Below, piece by piece: positions 33,512 through 45,597 of a DNA stretch of 64,000 nt. The position numbers were made by a program, and so were the translations under genes. The stretch comes from Termitomyces sp. T153 (Eukaryota; Basidiomycota; Agaricomycetes; Agaricales; Lyophyllaceae): positions 124,001 to 188,000 of the forward strand of contig JACKQL020000026.1 in assembly GCA_018296165.2 (NCBI GenBank), given 5' to 3'. Below the pieces are notes generated by a model that was given only the letters and a program-made list of their open reading frames with translations, made no database searches and was not told where the DNA came from. Each line of letters starts with the position of its first letter. Positions within the stretch are counted from its first letter, which is position 1.

Positions 33512-36284
33512 AGCAACTCGAGCGACACGTCGCGTCAAGCACGAATGTCGTCAATCGTCAGTGAGATCAATAAATAAACATGTACAATTAATTGAATCGG
33601 TGTTGTGGCGCGCCATAACGACGGATACTGTTCTTGGTTCGCAATGAATTCCGGTTTAAATGTGCGAATTCATGGGAAGAAGAGAGACAAAATTTCGTAC
33701 AAAGGTCACCGATTGCTACCTTGAGCGATCTCTGAGTAACGTGTCAACTTCAAATTGCTGGCAATTCTTGGGTAAATCAGTTTCATGCACTCGCCGGAGA
33801 AGGAGATTTCAACTTCATCGATGAACTGAGTGGCAATGTTATGTTGGAACATGAAGCAAATTATATTGTAATGATTTTGAACAGAAAACCCTCATCGGAG
33901 GTCAAAAATTCTCGATCGAATCGTGATCAACGGCCTCTACAGTGGGTGGTTCTTTTGTAGATACATACTATGTAGCAGTATCTCCGACGGCATTCATTTC
34001 ATCGGGGATGACGATGATTGTAGGTGCAAAGGCCAAAATCCAACACATCTTCTGGACAAAAGACTAAATTAATGGCAAAGCGCACTGGCAACCCGAAACT
34101 CTGCTTTCTTAACCAATTCTATTTTTTGGCCAGAATTCAACGTATTTCTCCGTTGAGTCCATAACTTCCTTCTCGGTATCTCAGCTGTGTATTTGCTGTT
34201 CTTTCACGAAGATTGGGCCAGAAATTTAACTTTTGATACCCGCCTCGCTTCAAAAGGACACGTGAAACATGAACACCAATTATTTCCAGGGAGTGCTGTG
34301 AACAATCAGGGAAGAGCTGGCATATGATTCGGAAATCATCGTTGTCCACGAAGAGTATATGTCAAATACGAGCACAACCGTGCGTCGAAGTTATCATCTA
34401 GACTTTTTACCCTTTCTTGCCATCTTCGAGGAACTCTGGGGACAGTCCAACAAGACTAAGTTCTTGCCACATCACGATTACACCGAGGAGGCACCGTCAA
34501 AGCATCATGAATATAATGGAGGACAAGTGATCTAATGCTATTCAACAACATTAGTGTGGTGTTCAGTTGATGCAGGGGGGGGAAAGCAAAATAAGCCACA
34601 TTCTGATTCCTAGTCCTCTGATGAACAATCTGTCAAGCTACGCGACAATAAAGAGAGAAGTGTATTCTGAACTTCTTGAGCACCAGATTGGGAGCGTGAC
34701 CTCGGAACACGGATAATGCAGTCTGAGGAGTCCAGATAGAGACTCTGCGAAAGTTCATCTGGTGACCCAGCCAAAGTGAAAGCCAAGTAACGAGAACGTC
34801 AGCTATGAACAATGATATTCCCCTGTGCGATTAGTATATCCATGTCCCAGAATTTTCTCAGCGATCGGAAGTCATACAGACTTCCTCTCTAGGTTATGCT
34901 CAAGAAATTGCCCCGCATTTGTGGGGTAATAAAGATCAAGAAGCCAATCCCCTCCAAATGACTCAAAGATTCAGGTACAGACAACTGACACTCGACAGGT
35001 CAATTTGACGTTCTTTTGCTTGATTTCACGCAGATATTTATTTCCTATCATAGCAATCACCCTGAATTTTGGAAATATTCTGCACTGACGCGGATACAAC
35101 GTCAAACGTTCGGACATCACGGGATCCTCTCATACATAATGAATTTTGTCGAAAACTTGGAGAGATGGAACCAGGCCGATGTAACTCATTCTGGGATGGA
35201 AGAGCGGAAACGAATCTGGATACTTACAAGAACATTGAAGGCAGAACTGTTGTTCACACCGGCACCCGTACAAGAAAGAAGCCAAGGAAGAAGTGTGGGA
35301 AGATGTGGAGTGATTCCCTCTTTCACGTCGTTGGATCCTAAACGAACGTTGCTCAGCTATCGACAGCTTCAACCAAAGAACTTGAGGCATGCCCAAGAAG
35401 GCTGTCCAAGCATGACCCGAGATGATTGAAAGATCAAAAAGCACCGAATCAGTGAGCGTGCATCCATGCCAAATCTGCAAACTGACGCAAGGGGTGGGTT
35501 TCGGCTGCCGACAAACTTCCGGGGTGGTATCGTGTGGTCAGATCTGAGGAAGAAAACAAAAATGCGAGGGGGCCTGCCAGTGAGGACGCCATGCCATGTC
35601 TGATGCGTGTCCGGAGTGCCCAGATATCAGCTTGGCGATCTATGAATTGCGAAGGGCAAGGGAGCCGGACTCTGGCGGCGGATAATCAAGAGATCCAACT
35701 TCCAGATATTGCTCTAACTTTTAACTGTGCAGTCCTCATTGCTCCGAATGGGCAAATTTTCTGGTGGCTATCCAATAAATAAGATGTCGAAGAGAAAATT
35801 GCTTTAGGACAGTCCCGGGAGCTCATATAGGTAGGATCAAGATGACCAAGCCAACTCGTCAGATCGATGCTACGACGGCAGACGATTGGTTGATTATACA
35901 TAGTTGCCGAAAATGAGCTTAATCATCTGAACCATCAGCGCATGTCAGAAATCGGTAACATATGTTCAAAGAGAAATTTCATGCAGTCGCCAGTGAAACG
36001 CGCCCGCTCGTCGTGTAGTGAAAAAAAAAACTCGAGATTCTCTCTCGCGCCTGCCGGACTCGATCGGAGGCTTGATTACCTATTTAAGAAACTCACGTGA
36101 CACCGACATTTTTCTGCATGATACTGAAAGCTTGAATTTGCGTCCAGCAGCAAGGTTAGCCAGCCGAGGGGTCGTTCACCGCTTCAATCACGGAGAAAAA
36201 ACGAACAGGGCATTGCGGAATGCGGTACGTCACTCGCCTCGCTCGTCTACTGCTATGTCTAAAACCTTCAAATGCAGCTGATCT
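33512..36284. other. Gene-poor region, nothing recognised
   Basis: About 2.8 kb on both strands contains only short open frames (longest 137 codons at 35016) without family motifs, splice-consistent chains or a signal peptide. I see no TIRs, LTR ends or tRNA. It could hold a non-coding RNA or a decayed gene. A poly-A run at 36019 precedes the PPR gene. Confidence 0.4.
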
Positions 36285-38687
36285 ATGTCCTTTTGTCGCC
36301 CTCTACTACTACCATTCCACGCACCAAAAGTTCCTCGCAAATACCTGGCTACGTGCTCTGTACATGCATTCCCCAATGCGTCGGGCAGAATCAATACCGG
36401 TAAACATCCCTTCGGAGGATTACACACGCGGGCAAACACGCTCCTCACCACGTCAACTCCAGTCGCACATCCGACAATACACATATCGAAGCGAGTTGAG
36501 CCAACGACCAATATACCAGACACCGCTGAGTCAACGACCAATAATTGGAACAACGCTGAGTCAACGACCAATAATAATCCAGACAACCACGTCGAAGACA
36601 ACAAGCTCACTCTGGCAGAGTACGATGAACAGCGTGCTCGTGACCCGAAATCCGTGTCGACATTGCCCGTCTCAACCTATTTAAAAACGTTCTTCTCCGC
36701 TGCGAAATTGGATAAGCTGGACTTGGCCGAGAGCGTTGTTTCGGATATCCTTGATATTTACGAGGGGACAGATGAGTCGCGGTGCACGATGCTTGTGGTA
36801 ATTCTGGAGAAAGGGCTGTCGTTTCTGAAACGCGAAACTGTCCTTCGTATGCTTCAGTACCTGAACGAGACGTCTGTCTCGCGATTTGATACCTTGATCA
36901 CACGGATTGACGGAAACATTGCTCGGAGGATGATATCCGGCCCTACAATATTCGACACCGACCGACCCTTCCTTCGACTTTTCTACCCTGCTTTGCTCCA
37001 ACGACTCGAAACGATACGCAATCCCAAGTTTTACAAGGGTGGTGTTTTTGTACCACCCGGTATAATCTATGCTGCTTTCGCCGCTATCCAGAAGCTACTC
37101 TCCATGTCATTCACTGAATACGCTCTTAATATTTTCCAGGCTCTGACCCAGATAGGGTATATCCCATCAGATGCTCTCCGCGACGTTGAAAACTCGTCTG
37201 ACAATCCAACTCTCATCATGGCCATGGCCGTAATCCGATCCTGCCTCTCCTGGAAATTCCACGCTTTAGCCGCAAGTATAATGACCGAAACGATCATCGC
37301 TAACCCAACCAATCAATCTATAATCAACCTTAATATCGATATCATTCACAGTCTTTTAAGTACCAAAGACCCGAGTCCAAGAGCAGTCTCCACCAGCGGA
37401 CACTTGATACGTCGGATACACCCCCATTCGCCTGTGCCTGACAGTGTCATCCGCCTATTCTACGAGACTGCCGTTGTTGCTGATGCCAAAGAAGAAGCAG
37501 AGGTTTTATATGCATTCACACGGCAAGACAGAGTAGACCATCAGTATGCGCCTCCACACAATGCGGCGCTACCCTGGTTAATGGACCATTTCGCGACCAC
37601 GAGCTCACGGACGCATCTGGCGAGGACCCTGGCCAGAGAAGCAGTCGAGAATGAGCTCCTGATTCCCATACTCCATCGTGCACGGTTCATCGCACGGACG
37701 GCGGCCTTGGGGTACGCTACCCAAGCCCGAATACTCTGGGAGCGACATGCGGTGGGAAAGGACCGAGCTGCGGTTGTCGGGAATTCCGCTCTGATGATCC
37801 GCATGGTCAGCCTCTTTTGGAAGATGCATAAGACGTATCTCGAGAAGGCGACTGAGTCGGAAGCGCAGAAGGAGCCTCGGGAGAGGATTGAGAAGTTCAA
37901 GAAAGTTTCGGAGGAGGCGGCGGATCTTGCTGAGCGCGTTCGTACTGCTTTTGGTGACCATCACGCGCCTCTGGAGAAGGCTCAGCATTTTCATTTGACG
38001 TCTTTTGCGAGGGCCTGTTTTATCGTTGGGAAATTACCGGAAGGGTATCAAGCATTCAGTCACCTGCTGTCGCGCAGGGAGTATCCCGATCTCTACGATT
38101 GTAATGTCGCTCTCAGCGCCATCAGTCAGGTCAATCCAGCACTTGGAGAAAAAATGATTAGGCAGATGATCGCAATAGGGTTGCGGCCCGACGGGGTTAG
38201 TTATGGTACGGCGCTTCACTATGCTGTATTGCAGGGTAATCGCAAGGTGGTGGATAGCATGCTCGATCACATCCGTGCGCTCGACGACAAGGAGGTGTCG
38301 AGCACTACTCTGGCGAGCCTGATCCGGGTGACTCTGACACTCGAGGAAAAGGGCTCATTGGAGGAGCTCCGGCATATGCTGGGGAAGATAATGGACATGA
38401 TGGATATGTTCCCTGAGGTGAGCTTGGCGCACACGTATTTGGGCAAGAAGCTTGTGTATACTGCGATCCGGGCGAAGGATGGGGTGTTGGCTTACAACTT
38501 TTGGAAACGACTGTTGAAGAAGGCGGCTCAGTGGGACGACTGGGAACAACAGTCACTGCGCCACGGGATCGCTACGCTCATCCGAGAACCTTCATTTGCT
38601 CTTCCAAAGTACAGGAATGCGATGTTGTTACAGCTCGGGCAGAGGAAGAGGAAATGGAGGAGTGAAGAGGATGCTCCCACGGCATAG
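36285..38687 (+). CDS. Mitochondrial PPR-like RNA-binding protein
   Basis: A single exon encodes 800 residues. The N-terminus (SFCRPLLLPFHAPKVPRKYLATCSV) is basic, hydroxyl-rich and free of acid residues, which fits a mitochondrial targeting signal. The rest is alpha-helical. PPR-like units are clearest near the C-terminus: YQAFSHLLSRREYPDLYDCNVALSA, then GEKMIRQMIAIGLRPDGVSYGTALHYAV, then a third unit with VVDSMLDHIRAL. Such proteins act in mitochondrial RNA maturation or translation. The exact target is unknown. Residues about 69-101 contain three AESTTNN-type repeats encoded by 36491-36587. The absence of introns stands out beside its intron-rich neighbours. Confidence 0.7.
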   Translation: MSFCRPLLLPFHAPKVPRKYLATCSVHAFPNASGRINTGKHPFGGLHTRANTLLTTSTPVAHPTIHISKRVEPTTNIPDTAESTTNNWNNAESTTNNNPDNHVEDNKLTLAEYDEQRARDPKSVSTLPVSTYLKTFFSAAKLDKLDLAESVVSDILDIYEGTDESRCTMLVVILEKGLSFLKRETVLRMLQYLNETSVSRFDTLITRIDGNIARRMISGPTIFDTDRPFLRLFYPALLQRLETIRNPKFYKGGVFVPPGIIYAAFAAIQKLLSMSFTEYALNIFQALTQIGYIPSDALRDVENSSDNPTLIMAMAVIRSCLSWKFHALAASIMTETIIANPTNQSIINLNIDIIHSLLSTKDPSPRAVSTSGHLIRRIHPHSPVPDSVIRLFYETAVVADAKEEAEVLYAFTRQDRVDHQYAPPHNAALPWLMDHFATTSSRTHLARTLAREAVENELLIPILHRARFIARTAALGYATQARILWERHAVGKDRAAVVGNSALMIRMVSLFWKMHKTYLEKATESEAQKEPRERIEKFKKVSEEAADLAERVRTAFGDHHAPLEKAQHFHLTSFARACFIVGKLPEGYQAFSHLLSRREYPDLYDCNVALSAISQVNPALGEKMIRQMIAIGLRPDGVSYGTALHYAVLQGNRKVVDSMLDHIRALDDKEVSSTTLASLIRVTLTLEEKGSLEELRHMLGKIMDMMDMFPEVSLAHTYLGKKLVYTAIRAKDGVLAYNFWKRLLKKAAQWDDWEQQSLRHGIATLIREPSFALPKYRNAMLLQLGQRKRKWRSEEDAPTA
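36491..36587 (+). repeat. Three 30-33 bp tandem repeats inside PPR gene
   Basis: Units of 34, 30 and 33 nt share GAGTCAACGACCAATA. They stay in frame and lengthen a disordered linker after the targeting signal. Confidence 0.7.
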
Positions 38688-39000
38688 CGAGACATCGGGG
38701 TCGAGACGTTCGTTGTTTTTTTTTTCGTTCACGTGGTGGGTGGGGTCGGCCAAATGGATGGACGAGACCTTCCATTCGGACATGGGCCAAAAGTGCCGTA
38801 ATTTGTAAGATGTAGAAGAGACGGGCCGAGTTGCTGGGTCGGAGATAGGCCGGGAAAGGGATGTTCTCGTGATGAGTTCCATGTTGAGGCACGCATGTTG
38901 TGTATTTTCTATAGAGATATAAAATACAAAGAAGCTGACGGGGGAACAACAAACATCCAACCAGACTCTTGAAAACGCTATAGCACTCCTCTTGACCGCC
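38688..39000. other. Intergenic, PPR 3' flank and TF promoter
   Basis: No coding is seen. It includes a T-run (38718) and a TATA-like GATATAAAATAC near 38920, about 80 nt upstream of the next ATG. Confidence 0.4.
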
Positions 39001-41496
39001 ATGCCTGCAGCGCGACCCAAGAAAGAAAACAGCAGCTCGGGGACGCCGCCATCGGACGAGGCGAGCTCCGAGAGCATCAAGAGCAAGAGAAAGTAGGTGC
39101 AAAAGTTGCCCCGACGATTCTCCGCGTCTGCCCCACCCCCGCGTTCTATTCATGCCCGCTGTGATCTGACATGCATGCTAACTTGACGTCCAGGAGACAA
39201 TCGCAAAGTGCGCCCGGAGCTGAGTGGTGACTGATGTGCTGACGCTCTGCAGGCTGCGACGCATGCCGTGCGCGCAAGGTGCGGTGTGCACGAGAGAACC
39301 CGGACGACGCCAAGCAGTCGTGCAAACACTGCATCACGCTGGGGATCCCCTGCACGTACGACTACCAGCCCAAGAAACGGGGCCCCCCGAACCTGTAAGC
39401 GCCTGTCACAGTGTCTGCTGCGTGCTGACGCCCCCCGAGCTACCTGCGCCGCCTGCAGGAGGCCGCGGCGGCCGCGCACGTCGAGCGCCCTGCCGACGAG
39501 TCGTCTGCGTCGCCCGTGTCTGTGCCCAGCCCGCCCTCTGCAGTGCTCTCGCCCTCGGTCGCCAAGACGCCCGTCACGCCGTTCCTCGACGCCCCCCTCA
39601 AGCCCTGCCTGCCCGGCCCGATCCCGCCCTCGCGCTACCCCATCGCCGCGGACTCGTTCCACCCGCACTTCAAGAGCGACGATCTCGCAGACCCGCTCAG
39701 CACCTACCCGCTGTTCAACTGGTCCTTCAAGCAGCACCCCGCCCCCAACGTCATCCCGCCCCTGTCCTTCTACTACCGCCCCTATCGTCTCGACGACATC
39801 GCGCCCCGTGACACAATCTCTCTCATCATCGCCCTCTTCTTCGACTTTGTCTACCCTCTCACCCCATGCATCCACAAGCCCTCCTTCATGGCCGATCTCC
39901 ATGCTCGCAGAGAAGAGCACGACCCCCTCTTCTTTGCCCTTGTCATGTCCACCGTCGCCTCCACCCTCGTCCAGGTGCCCCGGTCCTATCTCCCAATGGA
40001 GCGTCCGGTCGTCCGAAAGCTCGCACAGGTACGTTGATGCGCCACCATGCTCCCTGTCCTCAACGTCCCTCGCAGACTTGTCATGAGGCCAGCCGACACA
40101 TCTCTGTTGCCTCCTATGACCCACCAACGTCAATGCACGTTGTCATCCGATACTTGTCAGTGTTCCATGCCTTTTCAAAACAATGTATTGAATCTCTGAT
40201 CAGGGACTGCGTCTATCATTTTTGCGAGGGCCACGACGCCACTCAGCACGCAGCGTTCGGCGAAGCGGCACACATCGCTGTTACCCTCAGAATGCACGAA
40301 GAGGCGTCATACGAAGGCCTCGATCCTATCGAATGCGAAGTCAGGCGCCGAACATTCTGGCTATTGTTTGGAGGTTCGTCAACCTGCTCACGCTTCGTTC
40401 TACACCTTACCCCACCTTCAAGCCGACAAATCAATGTCAATCCTCCTCGGACGCCCCATCTGCCTGCGTGACGAAGACTGCACCGTACATTTCCCAAAAG
40501 AGCTCGACGATGAATAGTGCGTGCTTTCCTCTGTGCCGTGTTTCCAGCTCTAATTTCACGCTGTCAGCATCACCCCCAGCGCCTACCTCCCCCAACCACA
40601 CGGAAAAACCGCCACCGTCTCCGGCCTCAACTACACATCACGAATCTTTGCGCTTCTAGGCGAGATCCTCGTCCGCATCCGCGTAGACAAGCGGTCACCG
40701 CCCCAAGGCCAATTCGCCACCGCCCGGCTCGAGGAGGTCCAGTCGCTACACCAACGAATACTCACCGCGCTCATCCACGCGCCCGAGCCACTCCGCCTCA
40801 AATCAATACACCCGCAATCTCGTCTTCCTCCCGAATTTGGCGGCGCGGGATTCCGCCAGGCGACCTTTGCAGAGGTCAAGGACTTTTTCGACAACCCGAA
40901 TGCCTCGCGCGCCAACGCGCTCAACCCGTTCCTGGTCATGCAGGCGAATCTCTACGTCACTCAGGTCCGTATCATGGTTTATCCTGGCTTTCACCGTGCT
41001 CATCCTGATCTTGTAGCAACTCGTCCGATTTGTCATTGAGCAATACCGCGATGAGCTTATCATCTCGCTCCAAGGGAGCATCGAAGAGGTGCAGGTGGCT
41101 GAGGATCGGCAGGCAGTCGCCAGTGACCTTCTCAACATCCTCCACAGGTTAGTTTGACTTCTTCCGTTTGTCTACGACGAGTCTAAATTCTTTGCATAGT
41201 ATCCCAATACAGTCGATTGCAACTAACGGTCCCAGTCTAGTAAGACCCCCACGCCTTAGTACCCGGCCGTCCCTGATTTTCATCGTTAGGTTCACAAGGT
41301 CCGTTTTGTGGCGTCCACGTTACTGGATGCCGTCAGGAAAGCCGAGACTGCTCCGGCGTCCGCTGCACGAGCACACGCATACCTCTGTACGTTCACACAT
41401 ACACATACTTAGATGTCACTTGATGCTCAATGATAAGCAGGGGACTTTTTGAGCATCCTGTCGGAGATTGAACGAAATTATCTGTTCGTACAGTAG
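39001..41496 (+). CDS. Zn2Cys6 fungal-specific transcription factor
   Basis: This is a nuclear DNA-binding regulator. Exon 1 is a short Lys/Ser-rich start (MPAARPKKENSSS). Splicing brings together KRKRQSQS and CDACRARKVRC, then 11 residues, then CKHCITLGIPC, the Zn2Cys6 cluster with CX2CX6CX11CX2CX6C. A KKRGPPN basic linker follows, then LYLRRLQEAA, a short coiled coil. After a Pro/Ser-rich stretch the fungal-specific regulatory domain starts at DTISLIIALFFDFVYPLTPCIHKPSF and includes ARGEAAHIAV-type helices (GEAAHIAVTLRMH, CEVRRRTFWLLFG) and SILLGRPICLRDEDC. The end is SEIERNYLFVQ with TAG at 41494. About eight introns occur. The KKRGPP linker resembles regulators of carbohydrate use, but the target genes cannot be told. 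Confidence 0.87.
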
Positions 41497-42042
41497 TATC
41501 TATTTTGTTGGAAAGAACTGACGGCTTGTGAAGACTTGATGATGATCAGGATGGGAACTCGAGCTGTACTGATGGGGTGATGATTCTTTAATGTTTTTAA
41601 TCTTAACATTTATCGCTGTGGATGTTGCTGTTTTATGGTCTATAATGCTCTCCGGATTCTGTAGCTTTTAGTTAGTGTGCTATCAACGCAAGTCATTTAT
41701 TACGCTTATTTACCGCTTTGACATCTACATACAGTTGTAATTTACCTTCCACGATGCGAATACATATAGTAACATGACCCTGACCTCCCAGAAACTCGGC
41801 ATTCTAAACGAGGCTTCACGCCCACAAAACCCCCCACATTACCCCACAACTTGTGATTTACGGCCAGCTGATGGGTACCTGCTGACTCCGAGTCAAAGGC
41901 AAGATATATCACGTGCGTTTTGCTTTCGACCAAACACCTATTGTTCATTACGACAAGAGGGCTTCCTCTTCCTTCTAAGTACTAGGGCCGCCACTTTACC
42001 TTACCGCGCCAATATCGCTCCTCCGTCGTCTCCGTCTTTCTG
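41497..42042. other. Intergenic, TF 3' flank and AOS1 promoter
   Basis: AT-rich 3' flank to about 41760, then the 5' flank of the AOS1-like gene. No coding is supported. Confidence 0.45.
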
Positions 42043-43639
42043 ATGGCTGCATATAATCAAAACGCCGAGTCTGAGAATCCGACATCATCATTATCATTAT
42101 CATTATCAGCTGCCGGTTCTGACCAACAGCAGCTTACGGAGGAAGAAGCTAGCCGCTATGACCGCCAGATGAGATTATGGGGCTTGGAAGCACAGCAGAG
42201 GTAGTCGTCCCCCTTTCTTTTTCTTTCTTTTCTTTTTGGCGGTTGGGGTATTGTTGTTGGTGTTGATTGCATAGGTAGGATGCGGAATGCGACGATTGTG
42301 GTGGTGAGGCTTAAGGGTACGGCGGCTGAGACTGTTAAGAATGTGGTTTTGGCTGGTGTTGGGAAGGTGGTTATGGTTGATGGTGAGGAGGTTATGGAGG
42401 AGGATCTTGGTGCTGGGTTTCTGTTTAGAGATGAGGATGTTGGAAGGAATGTGAGTTGTGATCCGTGTTCGTTTTTTCTTTCTTTCTTTTTCTTTTTCTT
42501 TTTCTTTTTCTTTGGTGAGACTTGGTTGAATGACGGACGGATATTTGATGGTCTTTTCTCGGTTTATTTGATTTTGTTCTTTCTTTTTTTGATTTTTTGT
42601 CCTTTAGAGAGTTGAGGCTGCCAAATCGAGAGTGGAGAGCTTAAATCCACTTGTCACTGTGGAGGCGATCTCTGATGCATCGGTCCTAGTGGGAGAGAAG
42701 TTCGAGGATCTCGTACGAAGAGTGGATATCGTATGTGTAACTGATTGGGATCGGGACGGTCTGGTAAGTTTTTTGTATAGTCTCCACAGCCGTGGAGTCG
42801 TCCTGCCCCCCACCTTCTTCCTTTTTATGCCCGTTCTTCTTCTGACGTTGTTCTTCTTTTGAGATCCGAATGAATGAAGTATGTCGTAAAAATGGGAAAC
42901 TTTTCTATTCGGGAGGAACATACGGTTTGCTTGGTTACATTTTTTGTGATCTCTTGAATCATGATTACATTGCCCCGTGAGCTCTTTATTTGAGCCTGTG
43001 TCAAAACATTACGGGCCGCTTGAGACTTGGTTCTATTTTTTGACTATTCTTTCTACTAGGGATCGCTCAGGACTCAAAGATGCGCCTAAGAACGTGAAAA
43101 AGACAGAACATTACTCCTCGCTGGAGGTTGCACTACGTCATCGATGGACTAGCCTGACAAAAAGACAAACCAAAGAAGTCAATCCCGCGGTTGTGTTTTC
43201 AGTACTCGGTGAGCATACAGTCTTCGAACTTTGCCACTTGGTTTTGTGACATTCATCCCTTCAGCAATATGGCAATATCAATCGCTTCATGCCGGTCAAC
43301 TTCCAAATGACACAAGTGCAGCTACTGAGCTTCAGTCAATTGCCAATTCCTTGATCACAGAGGCCGATGTCAACAAACAGGTTTTGACGCAGGCACCAGA
43401 AACGCTACTCGAGTCAGCGTAACTTTTCTTCATGTGACCAAGCTATAAACTGATGATCAAACAGAACTATGTCAACCACAGCGGCTCACGAGTTCTCTCC
43501 CGTTTGTGCTATCGTCGGCGGTATGCTAGGTCAAGATATACTCAAGGCACTCGCTGCACGCGAACCGCCGATCGCAAACTTCTTCGTTTTCGATGGTCAT
43601 ACTGGTGCGGGTACTGTGACACGCATGAGTATGCCTTAA
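42043..43639 (+). CDS. AOS1: SUMO-activating enzyme subunit 1 (AOS1/SAE1)
   Basis: This is the smaller subunit of the SUMO E1, which pairs with UBA2 to adenylate SUMO in the nucleus. The start at 42043 gives a short Ser-rich lead, then LTEEEASRYDRQMRLWGLEAQQR, the hallmark ThiF-fold entry. The next exons read RNATIVVVRLKG, VLAGVGKVVMVDGEEV and EEDLGAGFLF, then an exon with VDIVCVTDWDRD. After further exons the C-terminus is FSPVCAIVGGMLGQDILKALAARE and NFFVFDGHTGAG. The catalytic cysteine lies in UBA2, so its absence here is expected. Six or so introns occur, one with a CTTTTT-rich tract (42473-42515). The ending TRMSMP is less conserved and a last intron at ATGA|GTATG is possible. The first-exon GXGXXG loop spans an intron and reads loosely. 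Confidence 0.87.
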
Positions 43640-43777
43640 CAGTCAGTGTACCATATCCTCTTATATTCTTATGTTTCCATTTTGTGCTTTCATAATGAAC
43701 TTCAATTATACTTTTGCGTCTTTAAAGGCTCCGTCGCGGTGCCGTACGGAGTCTGCGGCGCACTTGCGTCGTCGAAA

Positions 43778-44120
43778 AGCTTGTTTTTTTTGTGTGTGTC
43801 TTCTATGTAATTCGTTCTCAAGTCTGTAGATGCGGACATTGTATCTCATCTCACCGGAGTCGAAAGTTGACATCATCCTGGACTTTTTTTGATTCTTTTT
43901 CACGCGTGAACCGCGCCGGTAACTTCGAAATGAACTTAAGGTTTGACTTCTTGCATTTGTAAAATCGAAAAACCTTGTTTTTTTCTGTCTTTCACATAAC
44001 TCTTGCTCCCATGTCTACAAATGTGGATATCGTATCTCACCCAGAGTCGACATCATGCATCGTAACTTTCTTTGGTTCTTTCGTGATGGAAACACTCGAA
44101 AAGACTATCGAACTTTAGGT
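43778..44120 (+). repeat. Imperfect tandem duplication, period about 193 bp
   Basis: CTTGTTTTTTT, a TCT.CAAGTCT/CCATGTCTACAAATG-type block, GGACATTGTATCTCATCTCA, GTCGACATCAT and CTTTTTTTGATTCTTT recur in the same order, once from about 43778 and once from about 43971. The repeats lie just past the AOS1 gene and do not code. Confidence 0.6.
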
Positions 44121-45597
44121 TGTGCGGCTTGGACACAATCTACTCTTGTAAATGGGCTAACGCGGATTTTATCTGTTCAGGGCTCATACTTGTTTGAAAA
44201 GGCGAGAGTCCCGAACGTCCGTTGCTTCAGGAGTAAAGAAGAAGTCACAACTTGACAGCACATGCATGATTTGAGCGAACATATCGGACACGGCTACGGA
44301 TCATCATTAGTACTGCTGAAGCCTAATCGTACCAGGTTAGATGCTCAGTCATTAAGCTTTTAACCGTTGCTACATGTGCGGGCGCTCGAACGAGTCAATG
44401 ACTGCTGTTGAGATTCGACAGAAATGGGTGCCCTTGGCTTTGGCTGTGGGGTACTCACTCAGACGGGAAGATACCCAGGATCCGACGAATATTTGTGCAC
44501 GCCGGCTCTCCTGATGACTAAAGTACTTGAATTGGTTCGAACGGCTGACCGCGGGACCAGAAGTCGTATGTGTTACTTCAATATCACTGTTCGGCACGGA
44601 CCAATCATTCCCACTTCTTTCGGGGGTTTGTTAAAGAGACAATCATGAGTACTTGAGGCGATGCATCGAACCTAGGCCTTCGATTGTATGTAAGATGATG
44701 TACGTTTGGCAAACTCAAGGAAGGTTAAAGACTCGACAAAAGTTTGCATATAGTTTCTTTAATTATGTGACTGGACGATGGCGGTCGTGGCCAGAACCCT
44801 GGATACAGGAAGTGTATAGACGTTGTGGAAGTGTGGGCATGTTGTACCTGGTTATAGGATCTTCAGCACACGGTACCAACGGGCGGAACGGTTGGATTAC
44901 GGGTATCATGTACCTATGCATGTCCCTGGGGTATGGTGCTGAGACATCCGATCATGGGGAGCCTCAGACTGATGCCATTTTGTATGGGAAGTTTTGTGAT
45001 GTCTACGAGTGGAAAACCTTCGATTGTGGTCGTGTTTCATGGACCTACATAGAGGCGGCTACAACTACCAGTGCAGATGATCTCCATATTTTGTTCCTAG
45101 AATTCTATGTATTGCTTGATTGTACAAACTCTAAGTTTTACATGCTGGTCCTGTTATCTCTTTGTATGACAGACATGCTGACAGTATCCTTTATCTGCTG
45201 ACTTCCCGTCCGTCCTCATCATTAGTTCTCGCCTCAACGCTCCTACTCAATTACATACTCACGAACTACATAGTTGTGTGTTTGGACAAACACCCCCTGA
45301 CACCCTCCTTGCCTTGATCGTACTTATTCATAACAGTCTTCCAGTCGCGTCAGCTGGAGGGACGGTCGGACCATGGTCTCCAGAATGACAGATGTTCTTA
45401 CGGAGTCGTGGTATACCAAGGATAGCATTTCTTCATTGATAAACACATGGTCCTGAGCTTCGTTACGCCACTCCAACTCTTTCACGAAGAAATATGTACA
45501 TAGCCTCGTGCCGCCACCTATTTATGGAACAAAAACTCAGGTGACCCTACGCCATGCATCCGGTACCCACAAACAACTCTCGTTTCCTGTTTGTGAG
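44121..45597. other. No recognised gene; one isolated open frame
   Basis: A plus frame of about 180 codons (44653-45201) lacks a good start, has no family pattern and no homologous feel. I treat it as unsupported. The end of the region is the 5' flank of the FAD gene. Confidence 0.4.

Noticed and set aside
35016..35480. Overlapping open frames on both strands
   Set aside because: Neither shows a family motif, a credible splice chain or a signal peptide.
39150..40133. 327-codon open frame on the minus strand
   Set aside because: It lies antisense to the Zn2Cys6 factor gene in GC-rich DNA and its composition is that of a shadow frame.
44653..45201. 182-codon open frame on the plus strand
   Set aside because: It has no family pattern and no clear start, and it stands alone in non-coding DNA. 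A chance frame is likely.
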